Assembly (NCBI GenBank): GCA_963575745.1 | Contig: CAUYUJ010012669.1 | Coordinates: forward strand, 156,501-220,500 | DNA from: Prorocentrum cordatum | Lineage: Eukaryota; Sar; Dinophyceae; Prorocentrales; Prorocentraceae | Direction of reading: 5' to 3' | DNA: 64,000 nucleotides | Shown: positions 55,297 through 64,000 of the stretch, one piece after another | Numbering within the stretch: the stretch's first letter is position 1 | Layout: the number at the start of each line of letters is the position of its first letter | Translations under genes and position numbers: made by a program | Notes under the pieces: model-generated | The model's database searches: none | What the model saw: the letters and a program-made list of their open reading frames with translations, nothing else | What the model was told of the DNA's origin: nothing

Positions 55297-55318
55297 CTTG
55301 ATCCGAGATGGCTACGGA
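55297..55318 (-). other. Relict spliced leader ahead of the Rep-helicase gene
   Basis: Minus strand TCCGTAGCCATCTCGGATCA-AG matches the SL at 19 of 22 positions and is followed directly by GTATC; the ATG is 26 nt downstream at 55,270. Confidence 0.88.
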
Positions 55319-55359
55319 TGTGACAGTGATCAGTGAATTTGTTCGATGACGTGGTGACA

Positions 55360-56225
55360 CACTGACTTGTTGTGGTACCGTGCCGACAACGACGACGCGA
55401 CGACGCGCGCATGTGTCCCGCATGTTTTTTTTGCAAGGGATTGTGGCCCCTGGCAGGCACGCGAACGCCGTTGAAAGAGCTTGCGAAAACAGCTCGCGCG
55501 AGCTCTATAACATAAATGTTGAAAAACCATTGGTTTTTAAGGATTCGGACAGCGCGCGCGGGTAGAAATTTTGAATATTCATACAGATGTTTTTCGAGAA
55601 CCTACCGTGCGATTCGTATGATTTTATGTTGCGCGGTGCTAGAATTCCTAAGAAACCCAATGATTTTTGAAGATTTCGGCGTGCGCGCGCGAAGAAAAAA
55701 ACGAATGTGTCCCACATGGTATTATTTGACAGGGATGATGGCCCTGGCAGGCGCGCAACCTTTGTTGCAGAAGTTCGAAGCACGTGAAAAAGTTGCTCGC
55801 AAGAGCCCGTTTGACAGAAATGTTGAAAAGTATTGGGTTTCTTAAAAAAATCGCAAGAGCGCGCGGGGTGAATTTTTGAAACCCTTTAAAAAAAAACCAT
55901 CGGGTTTTTCATGCTTTTATGTGAAAATCGCTACGAAGACTAAGGTTTTGGAAGGATTTCGTCTTGCGCGCGCGAATGTGCACTTCGTGTCATTTTTTGC
56001 AAGGGATTCTTGAAGTTTGGTCATGTTAGAACAAGAAATGTCCACTTTGCCTTATTTTTTTGCAAGGGAAAACCGATCGTAACAACACAACCGGATCTGG
56101 TATACCCCGTTTTGCCTGAGACTTCCTCACGAAAATGATGAAACTGTGGCTGCGGCCTAGGCGCGGCGGGGGGGGCGCGCACCAGGGGCCCCAACAATAT
56201 TTATTCTTTAGAATTAATAATGTTC
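55360..56225 (+). repeat. B element 4, long form
   Basis: Contains ATGTGTCCCGCATG, TTGCAAGGGATTGTGGCCCC, GCGAGCTCTATAACATAAAT, GAAAAACCATTGGTTTTTAA, TTTTATGTTGCGCGGTGCTA, then the common part TGGTATTATTTGACAGGGAT to TTATTCTTTAGAATTAATAA. It shares a middle segment with the copy at 61,735-62,790 that copies 1 and 5 lack. Confidence 0.75.
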
Positions 56226-56432
56226 AACAACAACAACAACACCACCACCAACAACAACAACAACAACAACAACAACAGCAACAGCAACAGCAACAACAAC
56301 AACAACGCCACCAACAACAACACCAACAACAACACCAACAACAACAACAGCAGCAGCAACAACAACACTAACAAACAACAGTAGCAACAACAACATAATC
56401 AACACCAACATCAACAACAACATCAACAACAC

Positions 56433-56470
<38 letters not shown>
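56222..56470. repeat. (CAA)n with CAC/CAG/CAT variants
   Basis: About 80 triplets, mostly CAA/AAC, between a B element and an inverted superfamily-1 array. Poly-Gln, poly-Val and poly-Leu frames are artefacts. Confidence 0.95.
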
Positions 56471-56479
56471 TGCAGTTTA

Positions 56480-57110
56480 AAACTGTTCGCTCTTACTGGC
56501 ACGCGTGTCTTGCATTCTGTATACCCCAACCCTCGATACCCGCCCACTTCGTCTTAGATTGCACCCCCTTTGGGGGGGATCTCTTCCTTGTCCGCCATTG
56601 ACTGAAGTGCGAAGAAGTGTCGAGTGAGAGCGCCGTTCCTGAGTTCGGGGGCCTCTCTGGCCAGGGGCCCTCGGAACACAAATGGAGAAATATCGAACGG
56701 GAGCCCTTGTCACCGTGTCCAGGCCTCCGCCAACTTGTCAGAATTACGGGAAAGTCTCGAGCGATGGCGCCGTTCCTAAGCTCGGGGGCCTTCTTGGCCA
56801 GGGGTTCTCGGAGTAAATCGAGGAGGTATCGAGCAGGAGCCCTTGTCGTCGTGGCTGGGCCTCCGCAAACTTAATCGAATCACGAGGAAGTCTCGAGCGA
56901 GAGCGCCGTTCCTGAGTTCGGAGGCCTCTCTGGCCAGGGTGTCTCGGGGTAAACTGTTAAGAAAAATCGAGCGGGAACCGTTGTTGTCGCAGCTGGGCCT
57001 CCAAGGGCCCACATCTAGGCTCGAGCCAACGCTCGAGCTGGAGCTTCGTCTTCAGAGAAAATGTTGCCGGCGTCTAAGCGAGAGCGCGCGGAACCGTTTT
57101 TGGAGTTCAA
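56480..57110 (-). repeat. Superfamily-1 array, A type, inverted
   Basis: Begins with the inverted common tail (GCACGCGTGTCTTGCATTCT, CCCTCGATACCCGCCCACTTCG) and continues with the GAACGGCGCTCTCG units of 33,000-33,735 in reverse. At 57,000-57,090 the other end (GAGCCAACGCTCGAGC, AAAATGTTGCCGG) also matches the left copy. Confidence 0.7.
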
Positions 57111-57229
57111 CAAGAATTATTATTTAGAAGTGCGTATTCAACAACAAAAAACGCAACAAGCATATTCCTAACCACGGATCCATAATTCAGCCACGCACCC
57201 AGAGACAATGAATGACCGATCGGCCCCCT

Positions 57230-57425
57230 CACTCTGATATCCCCCCAAGGGGAGTACGATCGAAGTCGAAGAGGGCGGGTATCGAGGGTTTGGGATACGT
57301 GTTGACCGGCCCGCGAGCAGATAAGAGCGAACAGTTTCAAAATGATTAAACTGATTGTTGTTGTCGTTGTTGTTTTTTGTTGTGTTTGCTGTCGTCATTG
57401 TTATTGGGCTCTCCATTCTAAACCA
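57230..57425 (-). repeat. Superfamily-1 tail and (TTG)n
   Basis: AAGGGGAGTACGATCGAAGT, CGAAGAGGGCGGGTATCGAG and GCGAGCAGATAAGAGCGAAC followed by TTGTTGTTGTCGTTGTTGTT. Confidence 0.6.
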
Positions 57426-58115
57426 TAGTTTCTGTTGACCCCCCCTCCGGTATCCACTTTACTGTTCAAGTGAAGTGCTCCTCCCAGGGCTCGCACCCAG
57501 TTTTTTAAGGGAAAGCGAGGTGCCAACAAGCTGTGCTCCTGGCCCCCCGTTTACAGCAACAGCGGCTCCGCTCGATATTTTCTCACAATGTTTTTCCAAA
57601 TCGCACTTTCGCGGGACGCCCTCACAACTTATATGTAATTCGCGCGCTCGCGTGGGACTTCCTCGCCATTTATTCAGACGCCGCGCCTTCGACAACGCTC
57701 TCGCTTTGGATGTCCTCAGGATTTATTTGGGAATCGCGCTATCGCTTGAGATTTCCACGCGATTCATGCAGTAATCACGCTTCACTAACCCGCCTGCTCA
57801 ACCTGGCCGCTTGGGACCACCTTCCCGACCCACCCGTTAGGGTCTACCCGCCCGATCTGCCGGTTTGGTTCTGCCACGTGTTTTCTGCTCCTAGCCCCCC
57901 CCTCCTACTATTCTGTCTCGTGTTCCATCCTCCTCCCTCCCCTTTGTCTCTTCCTTCCATCCGTCCTCTCATCCTCTGCCTTTTGGGCTGCACGAGTTTC
58001 GCGCTGCATATCAGAAAAGTAAATACCCCACGGGGGCACGAACGCTTTGAATGGCGCACGGGAAGATAAGTTTGACCAGTCTTAAAATGATGGTTGTTGT
58101 AGTTGTTGCTGGTGC

Positions 58116-58169
<54 letters not shown>

Positions 58170-58230
58170 GATTGTTGTTGTTGGTGTTGGTGTCGTTAAA
58201 CTCTCACTACTGAAGAGTAGTATGTTCATC
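57426..58230 (+). repeat. Superfamily-1 array, C type, with (TTG)n
   Basis: Head CCCAGGGCTCGCACCCAGTT, modules with AATCGCGCTATCGCTTGAGA, block ACCCGCCTGCTCAACCTGGC and CCCGCCCGATCTGCCGGTTT, a diverged tail, then (TTG)n at 58,115-58,185. Confidence 0.7.
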
Positions 58231-59475
58231 TCCCTCCTCCGGTAACCATTTTGTGTTTTTCAAGTGTTTCCACCGGGGCTCGCACCTGGTTTTTTATTAA
58301 GAAAGGTGGCTGGGATCAAGCTGCATTGTTGGCCCCCGGGTTACAACAACAACGGCTCCCGCTTGAGACTTCCTTACAATTTAGTCAGGACCCCAGTTCC
58401 CGTCTGAGACTTCCTCGCATGTTACTCAGGAATCGCGCTCTCGCTTGGAACTGCATTGCAAGTTATCCAGGAATCGTTCTCTCGGCGCTCTCGAGTCGCG
58501 CTCTCGCTGCATTTTTTTGAGAATCGCGCTCTTGCGTTGGAGCTCCCCGCAATTTACTCAGGCGCCGCGCTCCCAACATTCAGGCACCCAGGACACGCGC
58601 TCACGCTTAGGACTCCCTCGCAGCTTTCTCGGGAATCGAGATATCGCAGCCCTTCGCGGCCCCGTTGCAGCCATTCGTGGTCCCCGTCGCAGCCCTTCGT
58701 GGCCCCCTCGCTGCCCTTCGTGGTCCCGTTGTTACCCTCAGTGGTCCCTTTGTTGCCCTTCGTGGCCCCGTCGCAGCCCTTCGTGGCCCCCTCGCTGCCC
58801 TTCGTGGCCCCGTTGCAGCCCTTCGTGGCCCCCTCGCTGCCCTTCGTGGCCCCGTTGTACCCCTTCGTGGCCCGCATGGCTGCCCTTCGTGGCCATGTTG
58901 CTACCCTCAGTGGCCCCGTCGTTGCCCTTCGTGGCCCCATATGTATGCCCTTCGTGGTCCCCGCTCGGTCGCGCCCGTCGTGGCCCCATACACATGCCCT
59001 CCGTGGCCCCGCTGTCGCCCTTCGTGGCCCCGCTGTCGACCTTCGTGGCCCCTTTGCTGCCCTCAGTGGCCTGTCCTTGCCCTCTGCCGTATGTGGCCCC
59101 ATGTGCATGCCCTTCGTGGCCCCGCTGTTGTCCTTTGTGGCCCCCTCGCTGTCCTACGTGGCCCCGTCGTTGCCCTCTGTGGCCCCGCATTATCTGCCCT
59201 TCGTGGCCCCCGCTCGTTCGCGCCATTCCTGGCCCCATACGCATGCCCTTTGTGGGCCCGCTGTCGCCCGTCGTGGCCCATTTCCTGCCTTTCGTGGCCC
59301 TGCTGTCGCTCTCGCTCTCGCTCTCGCTTTCGCTCGTCGTCGTCGTCGGCCCCCTGTCCGTCCCTCTTGGAAGATATACCCCCAGAAGGGTACCATCGAG
59401 GACTGGTATCGAGGGTTTTGGAAATACACGGTTGAACGACACTCGAGCAGATAAGAGCGAACAGTCTTGAAAATA
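58231..59475 (+). repeat. Superfamily-1 array, D type, with 21-bp repeats
   Basis: Head CCGGGGCTCGCACCTGGTTT, ~50-bp modules, then from 58,650 to 59,300 a 21-bp repeat CCCTTCGTGGCCCCGTCGC-T/A with variants, then the tail ATCGAGGACTGGTATCGAGG...GAGCAGATAAGAGCGAACAG. The 21-bp unit keeps several frames open on both strands (PFVAPSL, CPSWPRC, ALRGPVA; antisense GATKGSE), which explains the 240-340-residue open frames. (TTG)n follows. Confidence 0.85.
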
Positions 59476-59689
59476 GTGTTGTTGTTGCTGCTGCTGTTGT
59501 TGTTATTGTTGTTGTTTTCGAACCGTAATGCTTAAACAGTTTTTAGTGTTGGGCTTCTTGAGTGCGCTCTTGCTCTCTCGCCTAGGCGCGGGCTGCACCT
59601 TTTTTGGAAATGTGGCTCACGGGCCTCGGCCGAAACCGGCACCCCCGGCAACAACAACAACACCACCACCAACAACAACAACAACAACA

Positions 59690-60915
59690 ATCAGTTTAAG
59701 ACTGTTCGCTCCTATCTGCTCACGTGCCAATCAATACGTATATCCCAACCCCCCGGGACCCGCCCTCGTCGTCTTCGATCGTGCCCCCTTGGGGGTATAT
59801 CTTCCTTACCTGCCACGCGTACGCAGTGCAGCCCATAAAACAAGGGAACAGAGGACGGGTGGAAGGGGGACGGGGAAGATTGGAACACGAGAGAAATTTG
59901 CTGGAGGGGGGCAAGTAGCAGAAAACAAGTGGTATAACCAGACGGGCAGATCGGGTGGGCAGACCCATAGCGGGCAGGTCGGGAAGGCGGGCCCAGCGAC
60001 GAGGTCGAGCAGGCGGGTTGCTGAAGCGTGGGTCTTGCATGAATCGCGGGGAAGTCTCGAGAAATAGCGCGATTTCCAAGTAAATCGTGAGAACAGCCAG
60101 CGTGGGCCACGAAGGGAATACAATCCGAGGCCACAGAGGGCAGCGACGGGGCCGCTGAGGGCAGCACCAGGGCCACGAAGGGCAGCGAGGGGGCCACAAA
60201 GGGCGACAGCGGGGCCACGAAGGGCACGCATATGGGGCCACGGCGGGCGCGAACGAGCTGGGGCCACGAAGGGCATTCGTATACGGGGCCACAAAGGGCG
60301 ACAGCGGGGCCACTGAGGGCAGCAAAGGGGCCACGAAGGGCAGCGGGGGGGCCACGAAGGGCGACAGCGGGGCTACGAAGGGCATGCGTATGGGGCCAGG
60401 ACGGGCGCGTGCGAGCTGGGGCCACGAAGGGCATATAATGCGGGGCCACAAAGGGCAGCGACGGGGCCACTGAGGGCAGCAACGGGGCCACAAAGGGCAG
60501 CGAGCGAAGGCGACCGCGGAACCAGCTCGGGCAGCGAGGGGCATCGAAGGCGGGCGAAAGTCAGCGAGCGGCGACTGTAGTAATCAACGGGCTGGTCGGG
60601 CGGGCGCCCAGACGGGCGGGTCGAGCGGGCGGGTCGTTGAAGCGTGAGTCCTGCTTGAACCGCCAGGCAATATGTAGCGAGAGCGCGATTCCTGACCGTC
60701 GAGGACCAGCATTCGAATCAATGCTGAGGAAATATCAGGCGAAACGGTTCGGTGGTAACTTGCAAGGAGGTCCCAAGCGAGAGCGCGATTCTGCAATACA
60801 TTGTCAGGAAGTACCGGGAGGGAACCGCGATTCGGTGGCTCATTGTGAGGAAACTCCAGGCGAGAGCGCGATTCGTCTATATCTTGTGAGGAAGTATCAG
60901 GCGGGAGCCGTGGTT
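59690..60915 (-). repeat. Superfamily-1 array, D type, inverted
   Basis: Starts with the inverted tail after (CAA)n and continues with the reverse of the C/D block (GGTCGAGCAGGCGGGTTGCT) and the 21-bp GGCCACGAAGGGCAGCGACG-type repeats (60,100-60,510). Together with 58,231-59,475 it forms a large imperfect palindrome around a ~215-bp centre. Confidence 0.85.
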
Positions 60916-60916
60916 G

Positions 60917-61730
60917 TTGAACATTATTAATTCTAAAGAATAATTATTGTTGGGCCCCCTGGTGCACGCCCCCCCCGCCGCGCCTAGGCCGCAGCCACGT
61001 TTTCATCATTTTCGTGAGGAAGCCTCAGGTAATTCGATGTGATCAAGATCCGGTTGTTTTGTTCCCCCCCGCTTTCCCTTGCAAAAAACACTATAAAATG
61101 ACATTTCTTGTTCTAATATAATCAAATTTCAAGAATCCCTTGCAAAAAATAAGGTAAAGTGGACATTCGCGCGCGCAAGACGAAATCCTTCCAAAAGCTT
61201 AGTGTTCGGAGCGATTTTAACATAAAAACATCAAAAAACCAATGGTTTTTCAACAAAAAAATGTCAAAATCTCATCCCGCGCGCTCTTGCGGATTCGTAG
61301 GAAACCCAACACTTTTTAAACATTTCTGTCAAACGGGCTTTTGCGAGCAACTTTTTCGAACTTCTGCGACAACGGTTGCGCACCTGCCAGGGCCATCATC
61401 CCTGTCAAATAATACCATGCGGGACACATTCGTTTTTTCTTCGCGCGCGCACGCCGAAATCTCCAAAAACCATTGGGTTCTGTGGGTGTGTACCCCACGC
61501 CAGTGTAGTAGCCACGGTCGTCCGCACGCCACGAAGTGAAGTGTCCCAACGTCATAGGGCGGGAAGCTGGGTTTGGGTGGTCGCGAAGAGTCGTTTGGAT
61601 ATTTGGTAGAGCTTGTAATGCCCCCCCACGAAGTGGGGGTATTGCCTGGTGTCGTATGAAAACCCTGGCACTGGGGAGAACACCACGCGTTCGGGTAAAA
61701 TGATTGTTGTTGTTGTTGTTGTTGTTGAAC
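60917..61730 (-). repeat. B element 5
   Basis: Reverse complement of B element 1 at near identity; the same 126-codon frame occurs in both and differs by one residue (GKP/GNP). Ends in (TTG)n at 61,704-61,729. Confidence 0.85.
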
Positions 61731-62795
61731 ATTATTAATTCTAAAGAATAATTATTGTTGGGCCCCCTGGTGCACGCCCCCCCCGCCGCGCCTAGGCCGC
61801 AGCTACATTTTCATCATTTTCGTGAGGAAGCCTCAGGTAAAACGATGTGATCCAGATCCGGTTGTTTTGTTCCCCCCCGCTTTCCCTTGCAAAAAACACT
61901 ATAAAATGACATTTCTTGTTCTAATATAATCAAATTTCAAGAATCCCTTGCAAAAAATAAGGTAAAGTGGACATTCGCGCGCGCAAGACGAAATCCTTCC
62001 AAAAGCTTAGTGTTCGGAGCGATTTTAACATAAAAACATCAAAAAACCAATGGTTTTTCAACAAAAAAATGTCAAAATCTCATCCCGCGCGCTCTTGCGG
62101 ATTCGTAGGAAACCCAACACTTTTTAAACATTTCTGTCAAACGGGCTTTTGCGAGCAACTTTTTCGAACTTCTGCGACAACGGTTGCGCACCTGCCAGGG
62201 CCATCATCCCTGTCAAATAATACCATGCGGGACACATTCGTTTTTTCTTCGCGCGCGCACGCCGAAATCTCCAAAAACCATTGGGTTCTTAAGAATTTTA
62301 GCACCGCGCATCATAAAATCACACGAATCGCACCGTAGGTCCTCGAAAAACACCTGCACGACTTTTCAAAATTTCTACCCGCGCGCGCTGTCCGAATCCT
62401 AAAAAAAACCAATGGTTTTCCAACATTTATGTTACATGAGCTCGCGCGAGCTACTTTCGCACGCTCTTGCAACGGGGTTCGCGCGCCTGCCAGGGGCCAG
62501 AATCCCTTGCGGTTGCGCCATAAGTTCTGAATAAGTGACCAAGTTCTGTGGGTGTGTACCCCACGCCAGTGTAGTAGCCACGGTCGTCCGCACGCCACGA
62601 AGTGAAGTGTCCCAACGTCATAGGGCGGGAAGCTGGGTTTGGGTGGTCGCGAAGAGTCGTTTGGATATTTGGTAGAGCTTGTAATGCCCCCCCACGAAGT
62701 GGGGGTATTGCTTGGTGTCGTATGAAAACCCTGGCACTGGGGAGAACACCACGCGTTCGGGTAAAATGATTGTTGTTGTTGTTGTTGTTGTTGTG
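61731..62795 (-). repeat. B element 6, long form, head-to-tail with element 5
   Basis: The same start as element 5, but at about 62,289-62,535 it keeps the middle segment (AGAATTTTAGCACCGCGCAT, AACCAATGGTTTTCCAACAT, GAGCTCGCGCGAGCTACTTT) missing from elements 1 and 5. Ends in (TTG)n at 62,770-62,794. Confidence 0.85.
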
Positions 62796-64000
62796 CTCAG
62801 CTGGGGCCAACAACACAGTTTGATTTTCAAGAACTTCCATGATGAATAACAGGTTGCGAGCCCTGGGAGGGGCACTTCAATCGAAAAACTACAATGTGCA
62901 CCAGGCAGGGGGGATCAACAATACTTGTTCAACAATCAGTTGAAGACTCTTCGCTCCTATCTGTTCACGCGCCAATCAATACGTATTTCCCAAACCCTCG
63001 GTACCCATTCTTGTCGTCTTCGATCGTACCCCCTTGGGGGTATATCTTCCTGTAGTTCTGCCCCTAAAACAAGGAAGACGAGGACGGGCGGAAAGGGGAA
63101 GGGATAATAATGGAGCACGAGAAAGAGTAGCAGGGGGGGGCAAAGAACAGAAAACAAGTGGTATAACCAGACGGGCAGATCGGATAGGCAGACCCATTGC
63201 GGGCAGGTCGGGAAGGCGGGCCCAGCGAAGAGGCCAAGCAAGCGGGTTGCTGAAACGTGGGTCCTGCATGAATCGCGAGGAAGTCTCGAGCGACAGCGCG
63301 ATTCCCAAGTAAATCGTGAGAACAGCCAGCGTGGGCCACGAAGGGAATAGAATCCGAGGCCACAGAGGGCAGCGACGGGGCCGTTGAGGGCAGCACCGGG
63401 GCCACGAAGGGCAGCGAGGGGGCCACAAAGGGCGACAGCGGGGCCACGAAGGGCACGCATATGGGGCCACGGCGGGCGCGAACGAGCTTGGGCCACGAAG
63501 GGCATTCGTATGCGGGGCCACAGAGGGCGACAGCGGGGCCATTGAAGGCAGCAAAGGGGCCACGAAGGGCAGCGGGGGGGCCACGAAGGGCGACAGCGGG
63601 ACTACGAAGGGCATGCGTATGGTGCCACGGCGGGCGCGTGCGAGCTGGAGCCACGAAGGGCATATAATGCGGGGCCAGAAAAGGCAGCGACGGGGCCACT
63701 GAGGGCAGCAAAGAGGGCCACAAAGGGCAGCGAGCGAAGGCGACCGCGGAACCAGTACGGGCAGCGAGGGGCATCGAAGGCGGGCGAAGGGCAGCGAGCG
63801 GCGACTGTAGTCATTAACGGGCAGGTCGGGCAGGCAGGCCCAGCCGGGCGGGTCGAGCGGGCGGGTCGTTGAAGCGTGAGTCCTGCTTGAACCGCCAGGC
63901 AGTAGCGGGAGCGCGATTCCTGAGCGTCGAGGACCGGCATGCGAATCAACGCCGAGGGAATATCAAGCGAAATGGTTCGGTGGTAACTTGCGCAGAAATC
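62796..64000 (-). repeat. Superfamily-1 array, D type, second inverted copy
   Basis: From about 62,930 the sequence follows 59,690-60,700 in the same orientation with a near-constant offset of about 3.23 kb, including the 21-bp GGCCACGAAGGGCAGCGAGG repeats (63,330-63,780). It runs off the window end. Confidence 0.8.

Noticed and set aside
38272-55300. ATAC/GTAT sites as borders of U12-type AT-AC introns or excised segments
   Set aside because: The sites lie inside continuous open frames carrying conserved helicase motifs; removing the intervals would destroy the motifs.
58445-59470. 341-residue Pro/Val/Ala-rich open frame and its alternatives
   Set aside because: Produced by a 21-bp tandem repeat that is open in several frames on both strands.

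Overview
The window is nuclear DNA of a dinoflagellate. The strongest evidence is an exact copy of the 22-nt dinoflagellate spliced leader (SL) at 13,304-13,325, directly ahead of a retrotransposon ATG. Four diverged SL copies lie at gene starts on the minus strand. A GC-rich background, dense dispersed inverted-repeat elements, a LINE with a CCHC-type tail and introns with unusual borders fit the same group. I cannot name the species.

Layout. 0.2-1.6 kb: decayed LINE remnant. 3.5-7.7 kb: repeats. 7.8-12.2 kb: fragments of a plus-strand multi-exon gene with a C2-like domain, its exons separated by terminal-inverted-repeat (TIR) elements. 13.3-18.7 kb: a nearly full-length but frameshifted LINE that starts with the SL and is bordered on both sides by (CCT)n. 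18.8-33 kb: no convincing gene, mostly at least six families of short inverted-repeat elements plus microsatellites. 33.0-38.2 kb and 55.4-64.0 kb: two repeat superfamilies bordered by (CAA)n or (TTG)n, in direct and inverted copies, plus 12-bp and 21-bp tandem repeats.

The centre, 38.27-55.32 kb, is a unidirectional minus-strand cluster of five genes. From its 5' end these are a giant Helitron-type Rep-helicase (about 2,100 residues, four coding blocks), a probable SGNH hydrolase, a 441-codon reading frame with one in-frame TGA, a 279-residue protein and a 322-residue protein. Four of the five genes have a relict SL ahead of them. Spacers and one intron are filled with a shared ~103-bp tandem repeat. 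A 184-bp TIR intron (introner) interrupts the last gene, and its 5-bp target duplication supplies both splice sites.

The most unusual signal is that coding DNA of this cluster is studded, on the coding strand only, with the tetranucleotide GTAT. Hand counts give one per ~56 nt in two parts of the Rep-helicase gene and one per ~34 nt in the last gene. Spacing is more even than random, and the motif falls in all three reading frames. The LINE in the same window lacks this. The cause is unknown; it looks like a nucleotide-level mark on a linked set of genes.
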